From NCBI GenBank assembly GCA_028532985.1, contig JANCIK010000012.1, positions 62,001 through 126,000 of the forward strand: DNA of 64,000 bases, given 5' to 3'. The notes below the pieces were generated by a model. It was given only the letters and a program-made list of their open reading frames with translations, was not told the origin of the DNA and ran no database searches. Origin of the DNA: Stropharia rugosoannulata (lineage: Eukaryota > Basidiomycota > Agaricomycetes > Agaricales > Strophariaceae). The position numbers and the translations under genes were made by a program. This document shows positions 34,317-46,239 of this stretch, piece after piece; within the stretch, counting starts at the first letter, position 1, and each line of letters starts with the position of its first letter.

Positions 34317-35948
34317 GTGCCGCTGTCTCCATTGAAATTCCGTGATCCCGCAAATATCCAAATGTCCTCTGAAACCAACGATCCCGCTCCGAATCACCCT
34401 CTACCCACGCCGGACGCGGACTCGGATGAACACAGTACTAGTCCATCCGCACGTATTGCATTTTATAAACGTCGCCTGGCCGCGTGTGAAGAAAAGGTGA
34501 AAGAGCTCTCCCAAGGGAAAACAAAAAAAACCCCGTACGCCGATTTTGCATTAGTAAGTTATCACTACTTCACTAAGTTTGCCTATAGTACAAATATCAC
34601 CATGGGACGCGGAATCAGACGACTCGTAACTTTATATGACTCCCTTGACGATCTTCTTCAGGCTGCCGACGACCACTGCAACAACGAAGACGTAGACAAT
34701 GACGTGGATTTAGATGAGGAGGGTCAACAAAGGGAGCAAGAGTACGTTAACTATCTGCTCCATTTGCTTACTACTATATCTGAAGAACTATTAGGTCTGA
34801 AAATCGATATGCTGCATTTAAAGTGCTCGTGCAAATAATTCCTTCCGTCCGAACTGCGATAGAAGATCCAGATATCGATGTTGATGCCTACTTAATGCAG
34901 GTTCGTCTGCATTCTTTTATTTCTTGTGCATACTATACCATGAAGCTTATTCCTGATAGTTGCAGAAGGGTGCAAATGACGCGCGCAGCGATGATCTTAG
35001 GAGAATCAAAGAAGAGGTTGCATTATGGCTCAATGCAGAATATGCTCCTAATCCCCCGCTAAATACAAAATGCAGAGATGATCGCGGATTGCAAAATGAT
35101 ATAACAGGCCGTCTTCTTTGCTCAATTGAGTTTGATTGGGATGATGAATTGTGAGTTTTAGAATTGAATTTGGTTGTATTGTGTGTAATTGATTTATACT
35201 CTGCAGAACTTGTAATGGAATTCGCGAAGGTACTATCAACGTATCAGAGGAATATTTTCTTCGATGCTTCTATCCTTACGGAAAAGGAGATCCTGAGAAT
35301 GTTGAGAAAGGATTTTTGCGAAGTGGCTTGCTTGTTAAGGTATGTTTATCATAGGGTATTTGCTAGCTTATATTCTGACGCTGTAGTAGACCTATTCTAG
35401 TATATTTATATCACCTTCATCGTCTGATTCATTCAATGACGAAGATGAAACTGGTTCAGCAAGAAAGAAAAAAATTGTGTCAACCTCACAAAGAAAGGCA
35501 ACTAAATGCAATGTTGCAAACATTCTTGGCATGGATGGTCGAGTTACGCCAAGATCTATTGCTTATGCTGCTGTCTTGGTGAGTAAATTTATATATTGGT
35601 CCATTTGATTGATCTAATTATTTCAATTCTATTTTTTTTCTGTAGCTGGCCTTTAATTTAACTAATGCTAGTTATTGGGTAGAAGTTTACAATTCCTTCA
35701 ATTTTCGGGCCCTGTATGAGTTAGTGGTTGATTTTTTTGAGGCACCTTGTGGACCAGAAGCACAAAAACGATCACAAAATCTTCTTAAGTGGTGGAGCAA
35801 GTAAGTGTTGCCAATTGATTTTGCTCTATTTAAATGCCTAACTAACTATTTATTGCATAATAGACAAATATTTCCGTATCACAACAACACATCTGTAAAC
35901 TTGCGGAAATCCCGAGACAAGCTAGCAAGACAAAGAAGACTTCGGTAA
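34317..35948 (+). CDS. DUF6698-domain protein
   Basis: Mushroom-specific family of unknown function. Seven exons join in frame to 425 aa: 34317-34741, 34795-34900, 34966-35150, 35207-35339, 35390-35578, 35646-35800 and 35864-35948. Family blocks: RIRRLVTLYD-like segment (GIRRLVTLYD), FKVLVQIIPS, QKGANDARSDD, DITGRLLCSIEFDWDDE, YDPEN-like (GDPENVEKGFLRSGLLVK), IFISPSSS, NVANILGMDGRVTPRSIAYAAV, and LLKWWSKQIF near the end. The N-terminus is Pro/Ser-rich and acidic; a second ATG at 34362 is an alternative start. All introns are 50-67 nt with good signals, and no lesion was seen. This family often sits in repeat-rich regions, as here. Confidence 0.8.
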
Positions 35949-37614
35949 ACCACACCACCTATATAAATAACCCATTACTAAATATGCTTATTCTAGTTTA
36001 TATTTTAACTTTTGGGAGTACATAGTATATAAATACTGCAAAATAATTATTTTTTTGTAATTGTTGTGGATCTAAATAAGAATCAACAGAAAGATATGAC
36101 AATCTGGGGCATATACTAACAACATAAGGCTCATGTTTATGCATGAGTGTCATAAATACTCATATTGGATGTGACCTGCCATATCCAGCGCCTCAGATGT
36201 AGTTTACACTATTGAGGCAGACTTACATATACAGACAATATGAGTCCCATGTTTAGATGTAGTTTACGCTATTGAGGCACACTTACATATACAGACAATA
36301 TGAGCCCCATGTTTGTACATGAGTGTCATAAATACCCATATTGGATGTGACCTGCCATATCCAGCACCTCAGATATAGTTTACGCTATTGAGGCACACTT
36401 ACATATACAGACAATATGAACCCCATGTTTGTACATGAGTGTCATAAATACCCATATTGGATGTGACCTGCCATATCCAGCACCTCAGATATAGTTTACG
36501 CTATTGAGGCACACTTACATATACAGACAATATGAGCCCCATGTTTGTACATGAGTGTCATAAATACCCATATTGGATGTGACCTGCCATATCCAGCACC
36601 TCAGATATAGTTTACGCTATTGAGGCACACTTACATATACAGACAATATGAACCCCATGTTTGTACATGAGTGTCATAAATACCCATATTGGATGTGACC
36701 TGCCATATCCAGCACCTCAGATATAGTTTACGCTATTGAGGCACACTTACATATACAGACAATATGAGTCCCATGTTTAGATGTAGTTTATGCTATTGAG
36801 GCACACTTACATATACAGACAATGTGAGGCCAGATTTGTCCATTATTATAATCTATTGGTAATACTTTAATAATACTTGCACAGAATAGCAGCAATTGTA
36901 GAAATCTTCAAGCTAGTATAAACACTTTATATTCACAGTTGTAAGGTTTCTTTGAAATTGCATCAATGATGATACATTACATCAATTGTATGGGATTTGT
37001 AAGATATTTTATATGGTTATCCATTTTTCCACTTTTTTCTGATGTATAAGCCTCGTAGTAGTGCATCGCGGTGTCTATATATAGATTGGTGCCCACTCCC
37101 ACGATGCTCCTCTGGCAGGCAGTATGCATGCATCATTTTAATGCAGCTCCACCGAAGCCACTGATGGTGTGCCCCGTCTGCAGCCCATCATTCATTGCCG
37201 AGCCTTTTGAGTCACAGGAAAACTTCACACTGGCGCGGTTATTGGTCCATCTTTCTTAGAAGCCTCACATAACAGTCCCGTAATGACATCTATTGGCACA
37301 CATTCATTGAAATTGACAAGTATAACAAGCCTAGAAGCACACTGGGAACATGCAATATGTGATGAAAGATAACATCCTGTGATTCGAGAAGTTAAATGTC
37401 TATTACAAAGGGATATACGGTTGTGCATACGAGAATGTTGTGCATAGGCACAATCTACCCAGCATATTCCTTGAGACGGACGTGGCATACTCAGATTAAC
37501 AGCAAGCTCGCAGCTTTCTCCCCGTAGTATACTGTAGTTACCACGCACCACCAAGCACCAGCACAACGGCTGGGCGGTAAAACGCAGTTTCTCTAACATT
37601 TGTTCATTCAAGCT
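35949..37614. other. Intergenic stretch dominated by a minisatellite
   Basis: No gene recognised. Holds the 116-bp tandem array. A 130-codon minus-strand frame at 37225-37617 has no recognisable family and no supporting splice structure. Confidence 0.4.
36125..36830. repeat. 116-bp minisatellite, about 5-6 copies
   Basis: The block CCCCATGTTTGTACATGAG recurs at 36305, 36421, 36537 and 36653, with a variant at 36769; spacing is 116 bp throughout. Copies at both ends lack about half the unit. Internal copies are nearly identical, with alternating GAGCCCC/GAACCCC variants. Confidence 0.9.
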
Positions 37615-37733
37615 CAAATTTGAGCTTAGTTGAGTTGAACGTGTATGTCAACGGGCCACAGACATTCTATGTAGTACAAAAAGTGCATATACACACGCAA
37701 ATTTGAGCTCAGTTAAGTTGAACGTGTATGTCA
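37615..37733. repeat. Direct repeat of 36 bp
   Basis: CAAATTTGAGCTTAGTTGAG.. at 37615-37650 recurs with two substitutions at 37698-37733, 83 bp apart. Confidence 0.75.
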
Positions 37734-38689
37734 CCATGGATTTGTTTGCCACAATTTCATATACACGTAGACTGAGTACACATAGATCATCGCATCAGAT
37801 CATACACCATGCATACCGTGAATTTCCTATGAGTCATTCAACAACTCTCCCCCAAGGATGCCGACTTCCTCAATTTTCGGAATACGGAGGGAAGCATCAG
37901 AGAAGAGCCTCAATGAAGTGGAAGAGACGCAAGATTTATAATACTCCTACCCCGAATTCTAGGCGTGAGTATGTATAGATTGTGTACAAATCTAGTAAGT
38001 ACTAAGCAAAATATATTCCTTTTAATACATGTGAGGTAACAGGCGTGTTTCGTGCGAATTTTATAGTATGATACAGGTGTTATAGGGTGAGATGTATTCG
38101 TCGTCAAGGTATGTTGTTGGAGCCGGACGTTGAATTTGAGTTGAGAAATTGAAAAGAAGCGCGATTGGGTTCCGCTGCAGATGTTCTAAACCTGAGAAAC
38201 GAATCTGAATCCAGTGCTGTTGTATATTCAGCTACGGTGATGCACGTCTAGATTATATTGCACTTACGAGGTCTGTGATGTGACACGGGAAGACCAATAG
38301 TAATCCCAAGCATCATCATGATAATAAACATGATAATTTGTGCAAGGCGACAAGACAACATCTCTGTTTATGGGTAATTTGAGGCGGTAAGGGTTGAGTA
38401 TGCGGAGGTGCTATTGCTAATTGAGTGGTGTAGTGCGTACTCAACTTTATATACCCCCATTTGCTATACCTGCTATACAGTGCAGCGCCCGAGTCATTTA
38501 TTGCAGAGCAGCATGATCATACTTCCTTTAGCACCCGAGAGAGTTCCTTTCTTGAACACTAAGTCAGCGCTTCCGAAGGTCTACCTAGCCCGCAAGGAAG
38601 AGATTTATTTGAGAACTACTGCGGAAGCGCGAAGGCCAGACGAGAGTGCAAGCGCTGAAGCAGTGCTTGAGTCGACATCACTTGAATGT
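37734..38689. other. Intergenic stretch, no gene seen
   Basis: Short frames only. No recognised family or RNA. Confidence 0.4.
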
Positions 38690-38840
38690 ATTCCGTGTTT
38701 GTGACCGCCAGGATGACACGACAAGTGCTGTAGGACGCCATGAAGCTTGAAGCTTGAAGCTCTGCAGAATGACTGCAAATTGCTGCGATGAGAGAGTACC
38801 TTCGATGACTAACCCTATGTCGACCGCAATGAACTGGCGT
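38690..38840 (-). pseudogene. Relic of membrane paralog C (exon 5 fragment)
   Basis: The minus strand reads SSFMASYSTCRVIL and TNTEY, closely matching SFMASYTICRVIL and TNTEY of paralog C. DNA similarity covers the segment from GCCAGTT through the TNTEY codons, with about 45 bp missing in the middle and frameshifts. It lies about 600 bp from the 3' end of the intact copy, so it is probably the remains of a tandem duplicate. Confidence 0.75.
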
Positions 38841-39423
38841 CAATCGCGGCCGCACATGTGAACAATGACGATAGGACCATGGGATGTGGGAGGTCAAGAG
38901 AATATGTGGCGGAAACTGGTGAAGTACGACGTAGAGCCTCCCAAGGAGCATACGGAGAGAAGTGATTAAGAATCAGGAAGACCTTGGGAAGACCAAATAA
39001 AAGTTGAACAAAAGCATGAATCATGAATCAGTCAATCCGGGGCCAAACCAAGGCGCATCAAAGCCGACCGGCATTAACCGAAGCCGGTGCCTGGGGAGCG
39101 GCGTTCTAGTCCCTAGTAAGGAGCGGCGTTCAAGCGAACTCAGTGGCAGGGAATCGCTGAGCGTTGAATGAGCGCAATCTAGATGTCGGGATTGGGAGCG
39201 CTTTTACGGGCATGAACAAGGCAAAAGGTTTAGGCGAGATTAAAGCAGCAGGGACAAGGGCGGGACTGGAGTGCAGGAAAAACTAGTAATCGACAATCTC
39301 GTCCTAAGTTTTTTTTATATAAAAAAAAATACTAATCTACGACAGGAGTGTCTAGCAATATGCGCACTATATGCCGAGGAGCCATGCCGCTGTAACGGCT
39401 TTCTCCATAGATTTGTGATATGA

Positions 39424-40755
39424 CTAAACAGTTTCCTTTTCCGCACATGGAATGGGACCCTGGTTCGACGGCTCATCGAACTGATCCTCCACTGATGCGC
39501 GCGACGAATGTGCTGCGGTAGTATTTCTCTGGAAATTAAGCGTGGACAAGTGGTTGCCTGTGTCTACTACGTCCGTTTTATTGTATTTTGCTTGGGAAGA
39601 GAGCGTAATTTGTGCAACCATAAGCGTGGGTGCTATCGCCTACACAAGGAGAAGTCAGAATCAGAATTCCAAGTATAATAAACATGTTAGCGAATTAAAC
39701 CGCTTACCGTGAATGCAGGGTTTGCATCCGAAATACATATCGCGGCTAGCATCACGTTCACGTTCGACGAGAGCACTCCCGCAATGACGAACACCGCATT
39801 CAGTACTGCGTATCCGGTGTATAGCACTGCCGTCTGAATGGTGATGTTCACAATCCGTTTAAATCGCCCTCTGCTAGGTAAGTCGTATTCTGTATTCGTG
39901 GACGTCAGGATGACGCGGCAGATGGTGTAGGATGCCATGAAACTCGTCAAGGCGGCAAACACAGGAGCACTGATCTGTACGACGTCTATGGCTACGAACA
40001 GTTGCGATGAGACAACGCCTTCGTCAATCAGTCCTATATGGACCACAATTAAACTGGCCACAGACGCAGCTATAGTTTTCCAAAACTGGGTTAGTAAGAG
40101 ATAAAAATAGTCGTCAATGGGGCCTTACTTATTTCAAGAAAGTAAGAAACATAAAGAAACCACATTCGTCGTAAGGAACCTTGTACCATTTGGAAACATC
40201 TCCATAACTGGGGGTTACTTTCGTTATTTTAGGTATGCTAGGGAAATTAAAGTCACCCACAAGTAAGCCGTCCGCTAGAATGTAGCCAATATACAACAGT
40301 GCTGCCTCTATTGTCTGAAGGTTTAGATCACCTCCTTCATTGAACAGAAACGCCGAGTATCTTGTGTCGCCATTATCTATAAAGTCTTGCAGTGTAAATT
40401 TCCATTCCAGGCCGACTTGCGCCAGCGCGATTCCGTTCAATAGGATCAATGTGGCAAGGATGTATGGATTTCTGTCTCGTTTAGCACTGGCTAATAGGTA
40501 AGCCGTCAGCTCATCCTCTGATATCGTGTGGTTTAAAGCAAAGCTTACCATATATATACATGCTGGCAAGAAATGTCGCCATAGATATCCCTGGTTAATT
40601 TGTTTTAACCCTTAACCCTGAACTCAACATACGGATGGATGTTCACGCTTACCTGTGGTAAAGGAGCTCAGATATCCACCGTCTATGGTAGAACTGAGGA
40701 ACTCCTCCTGTAGCGCTACCGGTGTGTCGCTGCCGCTGTCAGTTGAGTTAGACAT
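39424..40755 (-). CDS. Multipass membrane protein, paralog C (DUF6534-like)
   Basis: Third full member of the family, 343 aa. Exons: 40755-40653, 40590-40549, 40490-40261, 40207-40129, 40069-39708 and 39639-39424. Intron positions and phases equal those of paralogs A and B; exons 2, 3, 4 and 5 match B exactly in length. Signatures: FIDNGDT, ADGLL spliced to WRCFQM, SYTICRVIL, VLYTGY and APTLMVAQ, then a Ser/Thr-rich cytoplasmic-type tail. Unspliced frames suggest other products (for example an internal ATG in intron 2), which are artefacts. Confidence 0.8.
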
Positions 40756-42034
40756 GTTGAGGTCCTTGAAACTCTAGAAACAGACGCCTTTAAATACGCA
40801 AGGGTCTGAAGAAAATTCAAAATGGGACTAATTTTAGAACATCGCACGTTTCAATCTCGAAAGTACGTTTGACACAAATATCTTGACGTTGCATGTTCAT
40901 CGCAAAGCTTACATAACAGTAGAGTTATTAACTTAGCTTGTGCTTCGACATTCAATTACACAACAAGGTCTCTCCGGTAAGATAGGTATACACTTACGCG
41001 TACCTCACAATCATAGAGTGATCATTTACGCTTGAACTGCATTGCAAAAAGGGGCGAGGCTGTGTTTCAGTGAAGAAAATCCTCATAGTGTAGTGGCATG
41101 CATCAAAACAGAGGAAATCGATTATACCTTCCCTTACATCAATCACGAGCGCCACAGATATATATCTTACTTGTCACTACTGGCATTGTGGATAGCATTT
41201 GAATCGGGAATAACATCGGAATATCCCCCACAACACATGTATTATTGTATTCATTCAAATGGACATCCACGAGTAACGTGAGAAGCACGGTGGGCGACGG
41301 CCACGGCGCTGTCAAGTATGGTTTTATCCATGATACAATGAGGAAAATAATCGATGGTGCTGGATAGGTATTAGCGCAGAATGATATTACAGTAAAACGG
41401 TGGATCGGGGAAAACACCAAAGTTGTTCTGAGAATGTAGTACTGCTTCCATGCCTGACATTTCACTGGCAATAGTTATTGGGCATGGATTGGGAGGTAAT
41501 TTCAAAACTTGAAAAATCTCTATCTTAATTCTAGTCAATCAAAGTACCTTACGCCCCTGTAGTAGAGAGAAAGTACAAATTTAGCGCCGGGCAATTGATA
41601 GAGGAGAGATAATCCAAAGATAACCAGTTCCAATGATGATCGAACTTCGAGCTCAAGCGCAAGTTGAGCCAAAGTTCAGACTTTAACACATTCCTTCGTG
41701 AAGCAGGGGATAAATACCGCAGGGCTCCAGCTGAAGTTGATCTTTAACTCAAGCATTTGGGAACACCTACTATTAGTCTCGGCTCACCCATCCTCTTTCG
41801 GTTGAGACACCCAATTTGGGTATCCAACCGGCAGAACCGAAAGAGGATGGGTGAGCCGAGACTTACCTACTATGAGCGCCTGCCAAGCGCCTGCCATGAC
41901 TCGGTGGAGTACTACTTGGTGAGCGCCAAATGGGCGTGGGCAAATCGCTTACGTAACTCAAAACGTGACTGAAGTAGCGACACAGCCACATCAACATTTC
42001 GTCAATCGACGGACGGAAGTAATACCAGTTTCAA
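40756..42034. other. Intergenic stretch with a long hairpin
   Basis: No gene recognised between paralog C and CBP3. Contains the 28-bp inverted repeat at 41776-41862. Confidence 0.45.
41776..41862. repeat. Perfect 28-bp inverted repeat with 31-bp spacer
   Basis: GTCTCGGCTCACCCATCC.. (41776-41803) is the exact reverse complement of 41835-41862. The spacer itself holds ACCCAATTTGGGT. It ends about 170 bp upstream of the CBP3 start codon. Confidence 0.9.
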
Positions 42035-43149
42035 ATGTTGTCAAGAATACACATAGCACGTAGCCTCCGCCCACAAAAACTTCCTCTTCACCGGGTATGT
42101 CTGTCTGTGCGGTACCTCGCCACGCAGAGCCACAATAATGCACCAGCGAAACCAGTCGCTAAACCCCAGCCGGAGCCAGGTTGGTTGACTCGCAAGGTGG
42201 AGAGCTCGCCAGGGGCAAAACGCGTCTTCCTCGCCGTGGCGAAAATGTTGGGTTACGGGAGTCCAAAGCAAATAGCGGGCATGCAAGCATTTGCTTTCTA
42301 TGAGAATGTTTGTGCAGTTATGCCCGACCACAGCCGCGATTTTTGGCAACGCGGTATGTATTTTTTGCTCCCTCGGCCAGATCCGTGTGTCTTAAGTGTC
42401 GAACAGAATGTGCTCTTCCGCCCACTTTTCAATCCTGGTTTACTGTGACGAACCTGCACGTATGGATGCTTACTGTTAGACTACGAGCTTTGCCACCTTC
42501 GCATGCGCGCTTCTACCAGCAGGCGTTGCTCGACCACTTTTTCCTCGACATTGAAGACCGCATTCGTACGGTCCTCCAGCCACCTGCAACACCGACTATT
42601 CCATACACCTTCACCACTACTTTTTATGTTAACCCTCCAGGGGTAGATGGCAAGGACGGCCAGCCTAAGGCGCGTAGCAGGGCTCCGGACAGCCTTGTTT
42701 CGCGCCAAATGAAGATTTTCAAGGAGCAATGGGCTGGTATGAATATCTCGTTCGACCTTGGGCTCGTGAGGAACGACATGGAACTTGCGGCAGCTGTGTG
42801 GCGTAATTTGCTTGGCGCCCGTGGAGCTGCTGGCATCGCATACCCAACTGGCGACGACGCACAGAGTGCATCGGCACCTTTCCGGCGCGCGGTCAATCTT
42901 GTCGGGGGAGAGGTGGTGAACGTTGCCAAGGTCGACTGGGAAAAAGAAGCTACCCAGGATGATAAGTCTGGTGTACATGACTTTTCCCCTGCGGAGGTCG
43001 ATCGCTACCTCGACTATCCGCATACAATGGCCAGAACGGTGACGTATGTTCGAAGGGAGTTGAAGCGACTTGAAAGCGTTAGCGACGAGGACATTCTTGC
43101 AGGAAACTGGGAGAAATTGAAGTTTGGGAACGTCCCCGAGCGGGCGTAG
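42035..43149 (+). CDS. CBP3: Mitochondrial ubiquinol-cytochrome c chaperone Cbp3
   Basis: Assembly factor that binds newly made cytochrome b at the mitochondrial ribosome and helps build respiratory complex III. Two exons, 42035-42353 and 42407-43149, joined by a 53-nt intron, give 353 aa. Residues 1-30 are rich in Arg/Leu/Ser without acids, a typical mitochondrial targeting peptide. The Ubiq_cyt_C_chap domain runs from about residue 105: FWQR/ECALPPTFQSWFTVTNLHVW across the intron, then LTVRLRALP, FYQQALLDHFFLDIEDRIR, then QMKIFKEQW. A non-conserved insertion and a C-terminal tail follow. The frame is intact; this is the clearest housekeeping gene here. Confidence 0.9.
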
Positions 43150-43506
43150 TGACTTTCGGTGAGCAATATGTGTTATATAATTTCGATATTCCAGTCTCTC
43201 ATGATGAGAGCTGCTACAGTCTAAAAGTAATGTAATCTGTAATCGCCGTTTAGAAGGCTATGCTCATTATCGCGGACGTTTCATACGCATATAATTGGCT
43301 CGATTATAATCAAAGATTAAGATTCGGTATTCAGGGAGCATATACGGTCTTCAAACGCGATTCTCATCTGCCCATGATGATTATAACATCAACTTCGATC
43401 TGCTGAGTATATATGACGCCGCTTACTAGCATTCGAAACAGTGTCCTCAGAAGAGCCCGCTCAATGCGAATTTCAATCTGTTGAATATATACCGGCCTAT
43501 GCAGCA
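43150..43506. other. Convergent intergenic region
   Basis: 3' flanks of CBP3 (+) and the NACHT gene (-). Nothing else is seen. Confidence 0.5.
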
Positions 43507-45932
43507 TCACGTATTATTATTATTAAGGTACTCGGTAAGTGCATTTATCGTCCAGCGCGTCCACTTCTTGATAATCACTACCCCATATAGCTGCGAATGT
43601 AAAGCCTGAATAAGTTTTTCTGACCTCCCAGATCGCCTCAGAAGTTCTGGAAGAATTTTCAAGCCTTGTACGTATGCATTGTGATGCCTGGAGTTGCTAT
43701 GTAGGGGCAATCTGCCCCGTTGATGTTTTTCGACACGCCTTTGCCGAGATCGACCATTACTGATCGCATGTCCCATTTGACGGCGTACATCTGCGGGACC
43801 TCGAAACAGGGAACGAGGGTGCTGGCGTTTCCTACAAAGAAACTTGAAAATGTTCAAGGCAGCGTCTGCATATCTACCTGCGTCAAGAAATAGCTCCTGG
43901 GCGCGAGTGGAGTCGAAAACAAAAGAACATAGACGGGCATCCCAGCGGCTGCGGCTCCTGAATAGTCGAAAAGTGTCATCGTCCATGTCTTTCGCTTTCT
44001 TGTTCATTCCCAGCAAGAACTTCGCCTCTTGATTACGATGAAAATACCATGTAAAGGTGGGTATTTTGTTTGTGCATGCGATTACGACGAGCGTGAATAA
44101 GGATGGGTGCGAGTAGTACTTGGCTACCTCCGCTTTCATGATGGGATCCATCGAGAATACGTGGTGCTTGAACAATTCGCTAAATTTTCTACTTGTGCTT
44201 CCCTGTGTACAGTGAGTAAGAATAATCAATAGTGAAGAAAGAATTCTACTTACTTTATCCCTAAGAAAAGACAAAAATAAAGGAATGAAATCTTTTCGTG
44301 CAGATTCAAAGTCTTTGTATAAACGGGGCGAATAGTTTCTCCATACATCAGGCAATGAAAACTGGAGCAAAACTTGGAATAGGGTGTCATTCATACCCGT
44401 GGCAGATATGTGTTTGGTGAGATGGTTAAATGAATAGCGACGCGCTCTTAGAGCAGATATTTTCAAATCTTCCGGTAAGTCTACGAATTGGCTGATCGGG
44501 GACATAATGTGCCGGATGCAGTTCTTGACAAGGAACAAATTGTATGCCGTGGGATCTATGTGCAGATCTTGCGACCGACTCTGATCCAGTAAAAAGTCGG
44601 CGAGAGAAGCATGGGTCAATCCGACTTCGCGCTCAATAGTGGCGACAGAAAGCAGAGGAGAAAGGGCAATGGTAACTTCGCCATCTTCTAGACCAAGGAA
44701 GAATTCAAAGTCGGCAGCCGTTAGTAGATCCCGTCCCCAGCGCAAGATGATTGTGGCCAAGATGGAGAGGAGGTGCTCCGAAGTGGCAGACGTTGATAAT
44801 AAATGCCGGTATATTTCGTCCAGCTCGGCGTATGGCATGACGTGGCTCTGGGCTGCCCTCAGTCCCATCACAATCTCCAGTCTTTGGGTAGGACGATGGT
44901 TCCTTGAAGAAACGAACTTTGTAACCACCGCTGCGTAGATAAATTGACCGGATGATTTCTTGACAAGGGTGTCTATAGCACTATCGTCAGGCCAGTCTGG
45001 GGGGATATGGGCTTTTAATGGATGGGTTTTTTTGATTTCCATGAACGAGTCCGTAAGGTATAGTCGGATGTCTCTGTCTGGTTTTACTCTATTGTCCAGA
45101 ACTACCGATGTCCATTGTTGCACAAGATCATAAGAGTTGAAGGCGAACTGTATCTGCTGCTCTGGGCGGCTCGCAATGAGAAAAATGAGTGGTATTTCAT
45201 TCTGGTGGAACGCTTGACCGAGCGTAGCCAGAATATTTTCTTGCTGTAGTGTGTCCTTGCACTCGTCCAGTCCGTCTATGATCATGAGGCCAGGAAGAGA
45301 GTAATTCGCCCTATCTCCGTTACTATTAGCAACAAACTCTTGAAGGGGTTGAACAATAAGAGTCTGTATTTGCGCCTGCAACGATTTGCCGAAAATTAAG
45401 GGGTCTGTGATGACTGCCTTCTCAATGGCAGCTCGCGTTTCTGGAATGTTAACGGCGAGTTGGTAGGCAAGTGTGGCAGTAAAAGGGGCAGAGTTATTCC
45501 GTGTTGGGTCCGACTTCGAGAAAAAGAAGGACGCGAACAGCTTTTTGGGAGTTCGAGTGGACAGACTCTCTGCAATCGTCTGTGCAATGGCTGATTTCCC
45601 CGATCCTGCAGGACCATATAACCAGAGAACTTTAGCTGGCTCAGACATTTCAGGGTCCCGTGCCAGGGCCCAGTCTGTAATTCGGTCAATGACGGATACT
45701 CTAGTGTTGGGATGGCATTTCGGGGCGTCAAAACGTGTGCTCGAATTATGTAGAGCGTTGGTGGCCACAGATTTCTGAAGTGTCTCAAAAGCTGAGTTGC
45801 AAGGCGGTTTTAGTTAGCTCAATTTGGTAGCACATTGTTCATTACTTTACCCTGATAGCCAGACAGTTTATTTGACCCTTCCTGTACGAAGTTTCCGCCC
45901 GTGATTACAATATTTTTAGTTTTGTCGAACAT
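43507..45932 (-). CDS. NACHT-domain NTPase (NLR-like, STAND)
   Basis: NLR-like signalling ATPase/GTPase as found in fungal non-self recognition. Exons 45932-45851, 45791-44254 and 44202-43507 give 771 aa. The short first exon encodes a Gly/Asn-rich segment (KNIVITGGNFVQ) common at the start of mushroom NACHT proteins. NACHT: Walker A GPAGSGKS at 87-94, Walker B LMIIDGLDE at 196-204, then IASRPEQQI (sensor-like). The winged-helix-type region follows, with HASLADFLLD. No WD40, ankyrin or TPR repeats are visible at the C-terminus, so the ligand-sensing end is short or divergent. A HET-domain gene lies just upstream on the same strand. Confidence 0.85.
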
Positions 45933-46239
45933 TGTGGTGGGTTGAAAGCGTGAATGAAGCAAGTGGCTGCCGCTGAATTTATCTACAGAACATGAAAAGA
46001 CGAAAGGAATATGACACGGAAGGGGGAAAGATCAATGGAGTGTGTATGTGAAGAAACACAGCCAGGCACAGCAACTGCCGCTGCGTGACTGTGGCAGGAG
46101 TAATACATAGCAGTGCTGCTAAAAATAGAGTCCTCCTAAAATCACCCATCTCAAAAAATAATTGATCTGCTGTATAGACGAATGGTAAGAAGGATTAATC
46201 ATAGGGATCCAAAGTTTTAAGGATTGCTAATCCGGTAGA
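45933..46239. promoter_or_regulatory. Short spacer between HET and NACHT genes
   Basis: 307 bp holding the 3' end of the HET gene and the promoter of the NACHT gene. No specific motif was recognised. Confidence 0.35.

Noticed and set aside
36125..36830. CRISPR-like array
   Set aside because: Units are contiguous 116-bp repeats without distinct spacers and the genome is eukaryotic.
37225..37617. 130-codon minus-strand frame with several cysteines
   Set aside because: No signal peptide, no family resemblance, no introns or conserved neighbours; could be chance.
41139..41471. 110-codon hydrophobic minus-strand frame upstream of paralog C
   Set aside because: Might be a membrane-family relic, but none of the family signatures can be found in it.
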